Positions 46,071 through 55,174 of a stretch of DNA of 64,000 nucleotides are shown piece by piece (positions within the stretch are counted from its first letter, which is position 1; each line of letters starts with the position of its first letter). The notes under the pieces were generated by a model. That model worked only from the letters and a program-made list of their open reading frames with translations, did not search any database and was not told where the DNA came from. This DNA comes from Streptomyces sp. V1I1 (lineage in GTDB: Bacteria; Actinomycetota; Actinomycetes; Streptomycetales; Streptomycetaceae). The stretch lies in the NCBI RefSeq assembly GCF_030817355.1, contig NZ_JAUSZH010000001.1, forward strand, positions 3,597,001-3,661,000, read 5' to 3'. A program made the translations under genes and the position numbers.

Positions 46071-48983
46071 TCACCCGGGCAGGGGCCGGCCCAGCAGCTC
46101 CCGCAACTCCCCCATGAGCGCCGCGTGCTTGCCGTCGAGTGCCTCCAGCGCGCTCAACGCCGACTCCCACAGCTCGCGCGCCTCGTCCTCGCCGCCCTCG
46201 GCGTGCACGAGCAGTCCGCGCTGGTGGCGGGCGAGAGCCTGCATCTGGGTGTCGGCGCGGGACCCCGCGCGCTCCAGCAGCAGCGTGCATTCGCGGTGGG
46301 CTTCCTCGGCCCGGCCCAGTTCGCGCAGGGCGCGGACCCGGCCGATGCGGGCCTGGGACTGGGTGTGCCAGTCTCCGTCGTCGCCGACCAGGGCGAGGCT
46401 CTCGTCGAAGTGCCGGGCCGCTGCGGCCGGTTCGCCGAGGGTGAGATGGGCGTAGCCGATGTTGCAGTGGGCGGTGAGCCGCAGGATCTCGCTGTTCAGC
46501 TGTACACCCGCGGCCAGGCTGCGTTCGTGGCACGCGATCGCGGCGCGGGCGTCGGTGTGCTCGAGGAGATTGCCCAGGTGGCTGAGGATGATGGCCTCGC
46601 CGTGCGCGTCGCCGAGCCGACGGGCGCACGCGAGGGCGGACTCCAGCGCCTCGGCCGCCTCCTCGTACCGGCCGAGTCCCTCCAGCAGCATCCCGCGGTT
46701 GCCGAGGCCGCGCTGGATGCGGCGATCGTCGCCGAGGGTGCGCCAGATCGTGACGGCCGACTCGTTGAGGGCGAGGGCTCGTTCGGCCCTGCCGCTGAGG
46801 AAGTTCATGCCCGCGAGGTCGGAGAGGGCGTGCGCCTCGGCCGCGGTGTCGCCCAGCTTGCGTGCCGCATCCAGGGCCAACTCGCCCATCACTGCCAGCT
46901 CCTGGAGCCTGCCGCGCCGCTGGAGATACGTGAAGCCCGCCCGTACGAGCAGCAGCGCCGTCGCCGACTCCGACGCGTACCGCTCGATCAGCGCGAGAAG
47001 ATTGGGCAGTTCCAGATCGCCCCAGGCCAGGGCCTGTTCGGCGGATTCGAAAGGCATGGCCTCGCCGATCGGGCCGGGCAGCCGCAGTCCCGCCTCCTGA
47101 CCGGGCGGGAGCAGCGCGATACCGATCTGGCGTGTGGCCTCGGCGTACCAGACGAGGACGCGCTCGGCGGCCTGCTGCCGGTCGTCGTCCCGCTCGGCGA
47201 GTTCCCGGGCGAAGTCCCGTACGAGGTCGTGCGGCACGAACCGTCCGTACGAGACCTCCTCCAGCAGCGCCACATCGACGAGCCGGTCGAGGGCGGCCGC
47301 GGCGCGCCGCTCGTCGGTGTCCATCAGCCGGGCGACGGCGGGCGCTCCGTACTCGGGCAGGTCGACCGCGCCGAGCCGGCGCAGCGCGAGAGCGGCGTCC
47401 GGGTCGAGGCCGTCGTGCGCGACGGCGAGCGAACCGCGCACGCTCAGGTCGTCGTAGTCGAGTTGGTCGAGCCGGCCGGCCTGAGCGTCGAGCAACCCGG
47501 CGAGTACGTCGGCGGTGAGCGCGCGGCGGGCGGCGAGGCGGGCGGCGACGACGCGCAGCGCGAGGGGCAGCCGGCCGCACCGTTCGACGAGCCGCTCCAG
47601 GCCCTCTTCGAAGCCGCGCCCCGAGACGGCCCGCAGCAGCATCCCGCTGTCCGCGGCGGACAGCGGCGCAAGCGGGAAGCGGGCCGCGCCGTCGAGCGCG
47701 GTCAGCGGGGAGCGGCTGGTGACGACGACCGCGCAGCCGGGCCCGGCGGGCAGCAACGGCCGCACCTGGGCGGCGGACGCGGCGTCGTCGAGTACGAGGA
47801 GGGTCCGGGTCGGCGCGAGGGTGGACCGCAGCAGGGCCGCGGCCGCGTCCACCTCGCCGGGCACCCGCCGCGGGTCGACGCCGAGATCGCGCAGCAGGGC
47901 GCAGAGGGCGTGGCCGGGGTCGAGCGGGGTCACGCCGGGGGTGGCGCCGCGCAGATTGACGTACAGCTGCCCGTCGGGGAAGTCGTCCCGCAGCGCGTGG
48001 GCGACTCGCACGGCGAGGGCGGACTTGCCGACTCCGGCCATCCCGGAGACGACGACGGGGCGGCTGACACCGTCGCCGCCGTCGAGGGCGAGGGCGGCGC
48101 GCAGCTCGGCGAGCAGGTCCTCTCGGCCGATGAAATGGGCGGGTGCGGGCGGCAGTTGGGCGGGCGGGGGCGGCCGCGACTCGGCTGAAGCTGCGGCTGC
48201 GGCCGGCCCTGCGGCTGCGGCTCCGGCCGGCCCCGCGGCTGCGGCTGTCGGCGCACGGAGCACCTCCTGGTAGGCCTCCTGCACCGTCGGCCCGGGGTCG
48301 ACGCCCAGTTCCTCGACGAGCGTGCGGCGCAGCGACTGGTAGGCGGCGAGTGCCTCCGCCTGCCTGCCCGTACGGTGCAGGACCAGCATCAGCTGCCGGT
48401 GGAATGCCTCCCGCAGCGGGAACTCCGCGACGAGCGCCGCGAGTTCGGGCCCGACCCGGTCATGACGGCCCAGCTGCAGCTCCGCGTCGTACCGCCACTC
48501 CAGCATCAGCAGCCGCGATTCCCGCAGCCGTTGTACGAGCGCGGGCGTGCCCTCGTCGGGGTCGTACAGCCCGGCCAGCGGGCTGCCGCGCCACAGCGCG
48601 AGCCCGAGTCGGGCGGCCTCGGCAACGGCGGCCCAGTCGCCCCGCGCGTACGCGGCACGGGCGGTGCGCACCTGCTCCTCGAACACCTCGGTGTCCAGCT
48701 CGCCCGGCTCGACCCGCAGCAGATACCCGGGCGGGGCGGCACGCAGCCGGTCGTCCTCGGCGAGCAGCCGGCGCAGCCGGGTCACGTGATTGTGCAGGGA
48801 GGCATGGGCGGATGCGGGCGGCGCGTCGCCCCAGAGGGCGGCCTTGAGTTCGTCCACGGGGACGACGCGATTCGGCCGCAGCAGCAGCGCGGTAAGCAGG
48901 GCGCGGGCTTTGGCGCTGTTCAGGGGGCGCGGCTCGCCAGAGGCGTCGTGCACGGCAGGAGGGCCGAGCAGCCCGAACCGCAT
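46071..48983 (-). CDS. AfsR/SARP-type regulator with NB-ARC and TPR domains
   Basis: 970 aa from ATG 48983, chosen because GGGAGG is 6 nt upstream. OmpR-like DNA-binding domain 1-90 (MRFGLLGPPAVHDASGE, LNSAKARALLTALLLRPN), BTAD about 95-240, an Ala/Pro-rich hinge, NB-ARC about 275-500 with Walker A GMAGVGKSAL near 312 and LLVLDDAASA, then TPR-like repeats from about 690. This is the full AfsR architecture: ATP-gated regulator of secondary metabolism or development. No biosynthetic cluster is adjacent, so its targets may be elsewhere. The 49000-49260 gap upstream should hold its promoter. Confidence 0.94.
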   Translation of the reverse strand: MRFGLLGPPAVHDASGEPRPLNSAKARALLTALLLRPNRVVPVDELKAALWGDAPPASAHASLHNHVTRLRRLLAEDDRLRAAPPGYLLRVEPGELDTEVFEEQVRTARAAYARGDWAAVAEAARLGLALWRGSPLAGLYDPDEGTPALVQRLRESRLLMLEWRYDAELQLGRHDRVGPELAALVAEFPLREAFHRQLMLVLHRTGRQAEALAAYQSLRRTLVEELGVDPGPTVQEAYQEVLRAPTAAAAGPAGAAAAGPAAAAASAESRPPPPAQLPPAPAHFIGREDLLAELRAALALDGGDGVSRPVVVSGMAGVGKSALAVRVAHALRDDFPDGQLYVNLRGATPGVTPLDPGHALCALLRDLGVDPRRVPGEVDAAAALLRSTLAPTRTLLVLDDAASAAQVRPLLPAGPGCAVVVTSRSPLTALDGAARFPLAPLSAADSGMLLRAVSGRGFEEGLERLVERCGRLPLALRVVAARLAARRALTADVLAGLLDAQAGRLDQLDYDDLSVRGSLAVAHDGLDPDAALALRRLGAVDLPEYGAPAVARLMDTDERRAAAALDRLVDVALLEEVSYGRFVPHDLVRDFARELAERDDDRQQAAERVLVWYAEATRQIGIALLPPGQEAGLRLPGPIGEAMPFESAEQALAWGDLELPNLLALIERYASESATALLLVRAGFTYLQRRGRLQELAVMGELALDAARKLGDTAAEAHALSDLAGMNFLSGRAERALALNESAVTIWRTLGDDRRIQRGLGNRGMLLEGLGRYEEAAEALESALACARRLGDAHGEAIILSHLGNLLEHTDARAAIACHERSLAAGVQLNSEILRLTAHCNIGYAHLTLGEPAAAARHFDESLALVGDDGDWHTQSQARIGRVRALRELGRAEEAHRECTLLLERAGSRADTQMQALARHQRGLLVHAEGGEDEARELWESALSALEALDGKHAALMGELRELLGRPLPG

Positions 48984-49261
48984 CCGCATCCTCCCGACCA
49001 GTCTCAGCCAATCCCGCGCCATGAGCGTTGGCCATATGTTAGCGATCTGTTGGCGACGACTGTTTGGATCGATGCATCGGATCCGGCCGGCCGGTGCTCG
49101 GCGTGGAAGCCACACTCGGGGGAGTGTCGCCGCGCGGCCGGATCCGCAGTTCCTTCCACCGGGCCTGTCCCGGTGCTCCTGGGGACGCAGCAGAGGTGTC
49201 TCCGCCCGGACGACGCGGTCGAACCCCGTCCGGGCGGATGGCCGTTGGTGTGATCCGTGTG

Positions 49262-49720
49262 TCAGGCGACGATCCAGTGCCCACCGCTCATCAGCTCGCG
49301 GCCCTCGATCTCGTTGGCCTCGCGCCAGGCCTGAATCCGCTGCGGATGAATCCGGAAGTAGAGGTAGGGGCTGGTCAGTTCACGCGGATCGAACCCCGTC
49401 TTGACCGCGAATGCGTCGCCGACCTCGTCCTTCAACTCGGCGGCTTCCAGTGCGAGCACGGTTCCCTCGACAAGTACGAGATCGCGAGTCGGGCCGATGC
49501 CGAGGCGGACCTTTCCGGTGGCCTGCAGATTGCGGCTGGTAGGGCTGGAGGACTGCGTGGCCACCAGCAGCGTGACGCCGTCCCACAGGAAGGACAGCGG
49601 CACCAGATACGGCGTCCCGCTCTCCGGGTCGGCCGTCGCCACCCAGGCGTCGACGTCCTGCTCGAGCCGAATCAGTGCGTCCTGCTTGCGTTGTTCCGGG
49701 GTCCGGGCGGGTGGGGTCAT
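49262..49720 (-). CDS. Pyridoxamine-5'-phosphate-oxidase-like FMN/F420-binding protein
   Basis: 152 aa. Split beta-barrel signature: WVATADPESGTPYLVPLSFLWDGVTLLVATQSSSPTSRNLQATGKVRLGIGPTRDLVLVEGTVLALE. Binds FMN or F420 in this superfamily; the reaction is unknown. Transcribed towards the SARP gene, separate from the VOC gene because of a strong hairpin between them. Confidence 0.88.
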   Translation of the reverse strand: MTPPARTPEQRKQDALIRLEQDVDAWVATADPESGTPYLVPLSFLWDGVTLLVATQSSSPTSRNLQATGKVRLGIGPTRDLVLVEGTVLALEAAELKDEVGDAFAVKTGFDPRELTSPYLYFRIHPQRIQAWREANEIEGRELMSGGHWIVA

Positions 49721-49755
49721 CCGAAGCGGCCTCCTTGGCGTCGACGTCGTCGCGG

Positions 49756-49803
49756 ACGGGCGGCGCGGTCACCGCATGCTGCCCTGGCGACCGCGCCGCC
49801 CGT
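49756..49803 (-). terminator. Hairpin after the VOC gene
   Basis: 15-bp perfect arms ACGGGCGGCGCGGTC (49756-49770) and its complement (49789-49803), with an 18-nt loop, lie 22 nt after the VOC stop. It is a likely terminator. Confidence 0.75.
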
Positions 49804-49825
49804 GCGTCTGAGGTGACTCGTACCC

Positions 49826-50170
49826 TCAAGCAGGCTGAATGAGGCCGATGACGTTGCCGTCCGCGTGCTTCACCGTGGCGGTCAGCTTGCCGCCGCCGAC
49901 GTCCTTGACGCCTTCCACCTCCTCCGCCCCGGCGTCGAGAAGCGCCTTCACGCTGCTCTTGATGTCGTCCACGTTCCAGTAGGCGACGGGTCCGGTCATG
50001 CCCCTGCTGTGGCCGTGGGGATCGAGACCGACATCCTGGCCCGCGACCCGGAAGCCGACGTAGTACGGCTCGTCCATGGTGGGCTCGACGCCCAGCAGCT
50101 TGGTGAACAGGGCTTTCGCGCTCGCAAGGTCTTTCACGGGGTAGATGATCGTCTTGATGCCTTCGGTCAT
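49826..50170 (-). CDS. VOC family (glyoxalase/bleomycin-resistance-like) protein
   Basis: 114 aa. IKTIIYPVKDLASAKALFTKLLGVEPTMDEPYYVGFRVAGQDVGLDPHG and VKHADGNVIGLIQPA are the paired beta-alpha-beta units of the VOC fold. Metal ligands are not obvious enough to assign a reaction. ATG 50170. Confidence 0.88.
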   Translation of the reverse strand: MTEGIKTIIYPVKDLASAKALFTKLLGVEPTMDEPYYVGFRVAGQDVGLDPHGHSRGMTGPVAYWNVDDIKSSVKALLDAGAEEVEGVKDVGGGKLTATVKHADGNVIGLIQPA

Positions 50171-50317
50171 GGCGCACTCCTCAGGTGGTGGTCATGCTGC
50201 TCGTCACGTGGACGGTGTTCGGTCCGTCAGAGGTATGACACGCCGCGACGGAGGAGTGTGACCGAGGGCGGGGGTCCGGTGGTCCAGATCCCCAAACCTG
50301 CCAGGACCGCGTCGGCC

Positions 50318-50505
50318 TCATGCGTCCTTGTGCTGCTTGAGCTTGCGCCAGACCGCGTCCAGAGCCCTGAGGTCCGCCTCGTCGAGGACGTCGGTGAAGA
50401 CCGGCGCCAGGCACGCACGCCGCGTGGCGTCGGCCTCCTCGAAACGGCGCCGCCCCTCAGCGGTGAGCTCGACCTCGACCGCGCGCGCGTCGCGCGTGGA
50501 GGGCG
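50318..50505 (-). pseudogene. C-terminal fragment of a MarR-family regulator
   Basis: About 62 codons read DARAVEVELTAEGRRRFEEA, TRRACLAPVFTDVLDEADLRALDAVWRKLKQH and end in TGA at 50318-50320. This is the wing and last helices of a MarR protein. No start codon or DNA-recognition helix remains; the frame runs into the 3' end of the NAD(P)H-binding protein gene, which seems to have been fused or deleted against it. Confidence 0.75.
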
Positions 50506-51185
50506 ACGCCCTCGTTCCACATCAGCTTGACGATGCTGGGCCTGACCTCCGTCGTGATCACTCCCATCGCCTTCCGGACGAAGCGGTCGTCCTCAAGCTG
50601 CCGCAGCATGCCGGCGGCGAGATCGGCGCGAGCCGTGAACAGGCCGTCGGCGCTGTTCTCGGCGAGTTCGTAGTCCGTCACCGTGGGGTTGTCGAACAGC
50701 CCGCACGGCCGGGCGATCGTCCAGTCCAGATCGCTTGCCCTGACCACCGATTCCATCCGGCGCATGTCCTCGTGCAGAGTCCGGCCCGCGACCCTGTTGA
50801 AGTACGGGTCCATCACCCGGTTGAAGAAGAACTCCCCGGTGGGGTGCCACGCGGGATCGGCGACGCTGGAGCTGACCACCACCAGCCGCCGCACGGCGTT
50901 GTGCTGCATGGCGGCGACGATGTTGGTCGCCCCTTGCGAGTACGTCGTGATCGGCTTGCGGCTGAACGGAACCCCGAGGGCGGACAGCACTGCCTCGCTG
51001 CCGGCGACCGCCTTGTCGACCGCTTCGGCGTCGGTGACGTCGGCGCTGACTACGGTCAACCCCCCTTGCGGCGGGAGCAGTTCCGGGCGGCGGGTCACCG
51101 CGGAGACCTCGTGCCCCGCGGCCAGGGCCTGCTCGATCACCTGACGGCCGGTCGGGCCACCCGCGCCGAAGACGACGATACGCAT
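50457..51185 (-). CDS. NAD(P)H-binding protein (NmrA/SDR-like)
   Basis: 242 aa from ATG 51185 (GAAGGAG upstream). Rossmann motif VVFGAGGPTGRQVIEQALAAG, then VVSADVTDAEAVDKAVAGSEAVLSALG, RLVVVSSSVADP and DLDWTIARPCGLFD. Atypical SDR, no catalytic Tyr-Lys pair evident; such proteins reduce small substrates or sense redox. The last ~15 residues (RRARGRGRAHR) run into the MarR fragment in another frame, so the natural C-terminus has probably been replaced. Divergent from a TetR gene. Confidence 0.85.
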   Translation of the reverse strand: MRIVVFGAGGPTGRQVIEQALAAGHEVSAVTRRPELLPPQGGLTVVSADVTDAEAVDKAVAGSEAVLSALGVPFSRKPITTYSQGATNIVAAMQHNAVRRLVVVSSSVADPAWHPTGEFFFNRVMDPYFNRVAGRTLHEDMRRMESVVRASDLDWTIARPCGLFDNPTVTDYELAENSADGLFTARADLAAGMLRQLEDDRFVRKAMGVITTEVRPSIVKLMWNEGVALHARRARGRGRAHR

Positions 51186-51268
51186 TGCGTTCTCCTTCAC
51201 CCCGCCCCGGGAGGTCCGGGCTTGGATGCCTTGACACTGACGATCGACGCCGCAAGATTTCAACCTTG

Positions 51269-51871
51269 ATGAATAAAACTCGCGGTCGGCCCCGCGGTAA
51301 TCCGGCCACGAAAGCCCACATCGTCGAGGCCGCCCGCGGCCTGTTCCTGGAACGTGGCTACCGGGGCACGACCGTGCGCGCGGTCGCGGCCGCGGCCGGG
51401 GTCGACTCGGCCCTGATCAGCTACCACTTCGGGAGCAAGCAGGGCCTGTTCGGCGAGTCGGTGACGCTGCCGTGCGGCGAATCACTCGCCCTGTCCACAG
51501 CCCTGACCGGCGAACGAGCCGGCCTGCCTGAGCGGCTGCTGATCGCGGTCACCGACGCGTGGGACCACAGCGAACCGCTGCAGATACCCCACCGGATGGC
51601 GCTGCAGGACGAGAACGTGATGGACGTGTTCCGCGAGTACCTCGAACGCGAGTTGCTCGGCGGGATTGCTGAATTTCTGGGCGGCCCGGACGCGACCGCG
51701 CGCGCCACCGCCGCCGTCGGCGTGATCGCCGGTCTGATCTTCATCAGATACCTGAACCCACTGCCCCCAGCCGCGGGGCTGACCGCCACCGATGTCCACC
51801 GCGTCTTCGGCCCGCCACTGCGCGCCGCGCTCTTCGGCCGCACCCGGCACACCCCGGCGGCCCGCCGCTAG
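51269..51871 (+). CDS. TetR family regulator
   Basis: 200 aa from ATG 51269. The helix-turn-helix is at residues 12-60: KAHIVEAARGLFLERGYRGTTVRAVAAAAGVDSALISYHFGSKQGLFGESV. The ligand domain belongs to the TetR_C_17-like type (RMALQDENVMDVFREYLERELLGGI). It lies between a divergent NmrA-like gene and a co-directional MDR-SDR pair; the palindrome before the latter is a candidate operator. Confidence 0.9.
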   Translation: MNKTRGRPRGNPATKAHIVEAARGLFLERGYRGTTVRAVAAAAGVDSALISYHFGSKQGLFGESVTLPCGESLALSTALTGERAGLPERLLIAVTDAWDHSEPLQIPHRMALQDENVMDVFREYLERELLGGIAEFLGGPDATARATAAVGVIAGLIFIRYLNPLPPAAGLTATDVHRVFGPPLRAALFGRTRHTPAARR

Positions 51872-51997
51872 CGACCAAGGGGACTCGCAAGATCACTGGG
51901 GTGCCCCATCGCGGCCGCGATGTGATGCGCACCACTCGCGGCCGCTGGTGGGACCACTTGCGTCCTGGTGCGGCAGGATCTAGCCTCACGAGGCCCG

Positions 51998-52013
51998 TAC
52001 CTACCAGTCGGTA
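51998..52013 (+). promoter_or_regulatory. TetR-type operator upstream of the MDR-SDR pair
   Basis: TACCTACCAGTCGGTA is an imperfect 16-bp palindrome (6 of 8 pairs) resembling known TetR-family operators of the TACCNACCGGTNGGTA kind. It lies 23-38 nt upstream of the MDR start codon, where binding would block transcription or its initiation. Confidence 0.7.
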
Positions 52014-52035
52014 TGCAAGCCTAGGAGCTGCAGAG

Positions 52036-53049
52036 ATGAGCCGCACCAACCATCAATTGCGCCTGGCCGCACGCCCCGTGGGGCAGCCCCGGTCCACCGA
52101 CTGGGAGTACGTCGAGGAGCCGGTCGCCGAGCCGGGAGACGGCGAGCTGCTGGTACAGGTGCTCTACCTGTCGATCGACCCGGCGATGCGTGGCTGGATG
52201 AACGCGGGCAAGTCGTACATCCGGCCCGTCGAAATCGGCGAGGTGATGCGCGCCGGAGCGGTAGGCCGGGTCGTCGCCTCCCGGCACCCCGACTTCGCGG
52301 TAGGGGACCACGTGTCGGGCACGTTCGGCGTCCAGGAGTACTGCGTGTCGGACGGGCGCGGCGTCACCACGGTCGACCCGGCGCTGGCGCCACTGCCGGT
52401 GTATCTCGGCACTCTCGGCATGACAGGCATCACGGCCTACTTCGGCCTGCTCGACATCGGACGTCCCAAGCCCGGCCAGACCATCGTGGTCTCCGGAGCG
52501 GCAGGTGCGGTCGGCAGCGTGGTCGGCCAGATCGCCAAGATCCTGGGCTGCCGGGTCATCGGCATCGCCGGAGGTGAGCGAAAGTGCCGTTCGGTGGTGG
52601 ACGAGTTCGGGTTCGACGCCGCGATCGACTACCAGACCGAGGACGTGCGGAAGGCGCTGCGCCGGCACGCCCCCGACGGTGTGGACGTCTACTTCGACAA
52701 CGTCGGCGGCGACATCCTGGACGCGGTGCTGACCAGGCTGGCGCGCGGCGCCCGGATCGTCATCTGCGGCGCGGTCTCCCAGTACAACAACACCGAGCCG
52801 GTCAAGGGGCCGAGCAACTACATGTCGCTGCTCGTCAACCGCGCGTCCATGACCGGCATGGTGGTCTTCGACTACGCCGACCGGTACGCCGAGGCCACCA
52901 CGAAGCTGGCCGAGTGGCTGGCGGCGGGCCGGCTGCGGTCGATGGAGGACGTGGTTTCCGGCGGGGTCGCGGCATTCCCCGAGACCCTGCTGCGGCTGTT
53001 CCGCGGTGAGAACCTCGGCAAGCTGGTGCTCAAGGTCGCGGACGAGTGA
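52036..53049 (+). CDS. NADP-dependent oxidoreductase (PTGR/CurA-like MDR)
   Basis: 337 aa from ATG 52036. GELLVQVLYLSIDPAMRGWMN, LGTLGMTGITAYFGLLDIGRPKPGQTIVVSGAAGAVGSVVGQIAKILGCRVIGIAGG and DVYFDNVGGDILDAVLTRLARGARIVICGAVSQYN are diagnostic for the leukotriene-B4 dehydrogenase/alkenal reductase group, which reduces alpha,beta-unsaturated carbonyls with NADPH. It overlaps the SDR gene by 4 nt (GTGA) and probably works with it. Confidence 0.93.
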   Translation: MSRTNHQLRLAARPVGQPRSTDWEYVEEPVAEPGDGELLVQVLYLSIDPAMRGWMNAGKSYIRPVEIGEVMRAGAVGRVVASRHPDFAVGDHVSGTFGVQEYCVSDGRGVTTVDPALAPLPVYLGTLGMTGITAYFGLLDIGRPKPGQTIVVSGAAGAVGSVVGQIAKILGCRVIGIAGGERKCRSVVDEFGFDAAIDYQTEDVRKALRRHAPDGVDVYFDNVGGDILDAVLTRLARGARIVICGAVSQYNNTEPVKGPSNYMSLLVNRASMTGMVVFDYADRYAEATTKLAEWLAAGRLRSMEDVVSGGVAAFPETLLRLFRGENLGKLVLKVADE

Positions 53050-53843
53050 GGCAGATGGCAGCCATGGACCTCAAGGACGCGGGTGTGGTCGTCACGGGGG
53101 CCGGGTCGGGCATCGGTGCGGCGCTGGCCCGCCGGTTCGCCGCCGAGGGTGCCCGGCTCGTGGTCAACGATCTGGACGCCGCAGCGGCCGCCCGGGTGGC
53201 CGCCGAGGTCGGCGGGCTCGCCGTGCCGGGCGACGCCGGCGCGGAGGAGAGCGTGGCCGCCCTGGTGGCGGCGGCGCGCGCGCATCTCGGCGAGATCGAC
53301 CTGTTCTGCGCGAACGCCGGCATCGAGCCCGGCGGTGGGGAGCACACCCCTGAGGAGGTGTGGGACCAGGTCTGGCAGGTGAACGTCATGGGTCACGTGC
53401 GGGCGGCCCGTCACCTGGTCGGGCCGTGGCTGGAACGGGGACGCGGCCACTTCCTGGCCACGGTCTCCGCAGCAGGCCTGCTCACCCACCTCGAATCGGC
53501 GTCCTACTCGGTGTCCAAGCACGGCGCGCTGGCCTTCGCCGAGTGGCTCTCGGCCACCCACGGCGACAAGGGCCTGACGGTCCAGGTCCTGTGCCCGCTG
53601 GGCGTTCGCACCGAGATGTACGAGCGAACCGACGCGGCCGCCAAGACAGTGCTCGCCGGAGCGGTCCTCGAACCCGAGCAAGTGGCCGACGAGGTCATGG
53701 AGGGGCTCGCGGACGGGCGGTTCCTAATCCTTCCCCACCCTGAAGTACGGGACCACTACGGCTTCCGGGCGACCGACACCGAACGGTGGCTCCGCGGGAT
53801 GCGGCGCCTCCGCCGACGCATCGACGAGGCCGCCAAGGGCTGA
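53046..53843 (+). CDS. Short-chain dehydrogenase/reductase
   Basis: 265 aa (GTG 53046; alternatively ATG 53055). Cofactor motif VVTGAGSGIGAALARRF, NNAG variant as CANAGIEPG, and the catalytic SASYSVSKHGAL (Ser-Tyr-Lys). Oxidises or reduces an alcohol/ketone. Its start overlaps the MDR stop, so the two enzymes are stoichiometrically coupled and likely act on one substrate under TetR control. Confidence 0.92.
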   Translation: MRQMAAMDLKDAGVVVTGAGSGIGAALARRFAAEGARLVVNDLDAAAAARVAAEVGGLAVPGDAGAEESVAALVAAARAHLGEIDLFCANAGIEPGGGEHTPEEVWDQVWQVNVMGHVRAARHLVGPWLERGRGHFLATVSAAGLLTHLESASYSVSKHGALAFAEWLSATHGDKGLTVQVLCPLGVRTEMYERTDAAAKTVLAGAVLEPEQVADEVMEGLADGRFLILPHPEVRDHYGFRATDTERWLRGMRRLRRRIDEAAKG

Positions 53844-54016
53844 GCTGATCCTTCAGCGCCGCGGTCGCCGCGGTCCGTCCCTCGCGGCCGGCGGGCATCC
53901 TGTGCGGCACCTCTGGGGTTGCTCAAGTCCGCTTTGGGCCTCGGGGGCCGGGGGCATCCTTCAGGGGATGCTTCCGACACGGGGGGGGTCGTGAGGACGG
54001 TGGAGTACTCCACGTC

Positions 54017-54678
54017 GTGGCTGTCCTGGATACCTGGGACCACCTCACCTCGCTCAACGAAGTCACCGAGAACGAGGTGAAGTCGGCTGCCGTCAACTAC
54101 TCGTATTTCACCGGGCTGAGGTCATTCTTCAGGGCCTTACGACGCGAGCGCCGAGTTTTCCGCGACCCAGCCCGGAACGTGCAACTCACACAGCTCCCGT
54201 CAGGGTCCCCCGGGCCATCCCGTCGGACCGGCTCAGGGGGCTCCTGGAGCAAGTCCCAGGCACCAAGGACAAGCTCGCCCTCGTCCTGATCTCTGACAGG
54301 ACGTCTGCGGATCCGCAGACCGCATCGGCTCGACCACGAGGTCTGCCTGGACGAGTTCGCCCTGCAGCTGGTCAAGAACTGGTTGGTCGAGCGCCACCGC
54401 CGCTGGCCACTGATCACCAACCCGCATCTGATCGTCAGCCCCATCACAGCCATGCACGTCGATCAGCCCACCGTCGGCATCTCCAACTTTCAAGCGCTTC
54501 GCGATCGGATCGGAATCAACTTCACACGCTTCGACAGGACCGATTCCTCGACGAGGCACGAGAGACCGCTGACCCGGTCCGGCTGATGCGCTTGTTCGGC
54601 ATCACCTCGCACACCGCGATCCACTACGTCCGCGCCGCCCACCCCGAATGCTTCACCATCGACCCCACCCAGGCGTGA
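54017..54678 (+). pseudogene. Tyrosine-type site-specific integrase remnant
   Basis: Pieces in three frames align end to end with an integrase C-terminal part: LNEVTENEVKSAAVNYS, IPSDRLRGLLEQVPGTKDKLAL, CLDEFALQLVKNWLVERHRRW, HLIVSPITAMHVDQPTV, and finally DPVRLMRLFGITSHTAIHYVRAAHPE to TGA 54676-54678. At least two frameshifts break it and the catalytic core cannot be traced intact. It belongs to the decayed AICE. Confidence 0.75.
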
Positions 54679-54681
54679 GCC

Positions 54682-55035
54682 TTACTGACGCCGCTGGCCA
54701 AGGACACAGAACTCGTTACCTTCGGGGTCTGCCAATACAACCCACGATTGATCACCCTGGCCAATATCAACACGCTGTGCGCCATGAGCCACCAGACGAG
54801 CCACCTCGGCGTCCTGGTCATCAGGCCTGAAGTCGAGATGCAGTCGGCTCTTAACCTTCTTGCTCTCATCAAGCCGGACGAAGTCCAACCCCGGCAGGCG
54901 ATCCGGCTCCGGGCGGATCTCGAACTCATCATCAGAGGAGTGCACCACAACCCAACCAAGAGCCGTAGCCCACCACTGCCCCAAGGCCACCGGATCTACC
55001 GAGTGAACAATTACCTGTTCCCATTCCAAGGTCAT
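54682..55035 (-). CDS. VOC family protein
   Basis: 117 aa. EQVIVHSVDPVALGQWWATALGWVVVHSSDDEFEIRPEP and SRLHLDFRPDDQDAEVARLVAHGAQRVDIGQGDQSWVVLADPEGNEFCVLG follow the glyoxalase-like pattern common in actinobacteria (His and Glu ligands visible). Its Shine-Dalgarno is weak. It is inserted between AICE remnants on the opposite strand and looks intact, so it may be a later arrival or cargo. Confidence 0.85.
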   Translation of the reverse strand: MTLEWEQVIVHSVDPVALGQWWATALGWVVVHSSDDEFEIRPEPDRLPGLDFVRLDESKKVKSRLHLDFRPDDQDAEVARLVAHGAQRVDIGQGDQSWVVLADPEGNEFCVLGQRRQ

Positions 55036-55174
55036 CAGCCGAGCTTAGACCTGCCAGGGCTTCGAATAATAGGCACTCAGGCCCCCTCATCGGGCTGAAC
55101 CCGAGCGCCTTTCCCCTCGCGGAGCCACCCCCACCCGCAGGTTCGGCACACACCAGCGTTCAGATCCCGCGAAC

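Noticed and set aside
45795..48188. 797-codon plus-strand frame opposite the SARP gene
   Set aside because: Antisense shadow with repetitive composition and no ribosome-binding site.
51186..51268. TetR operator in the divergent gap between the NmrA-like and TetR genes
   Set aside because: Only a weak CAAG-CTTG symmetry is present and it does not match the palindrome at 51998.
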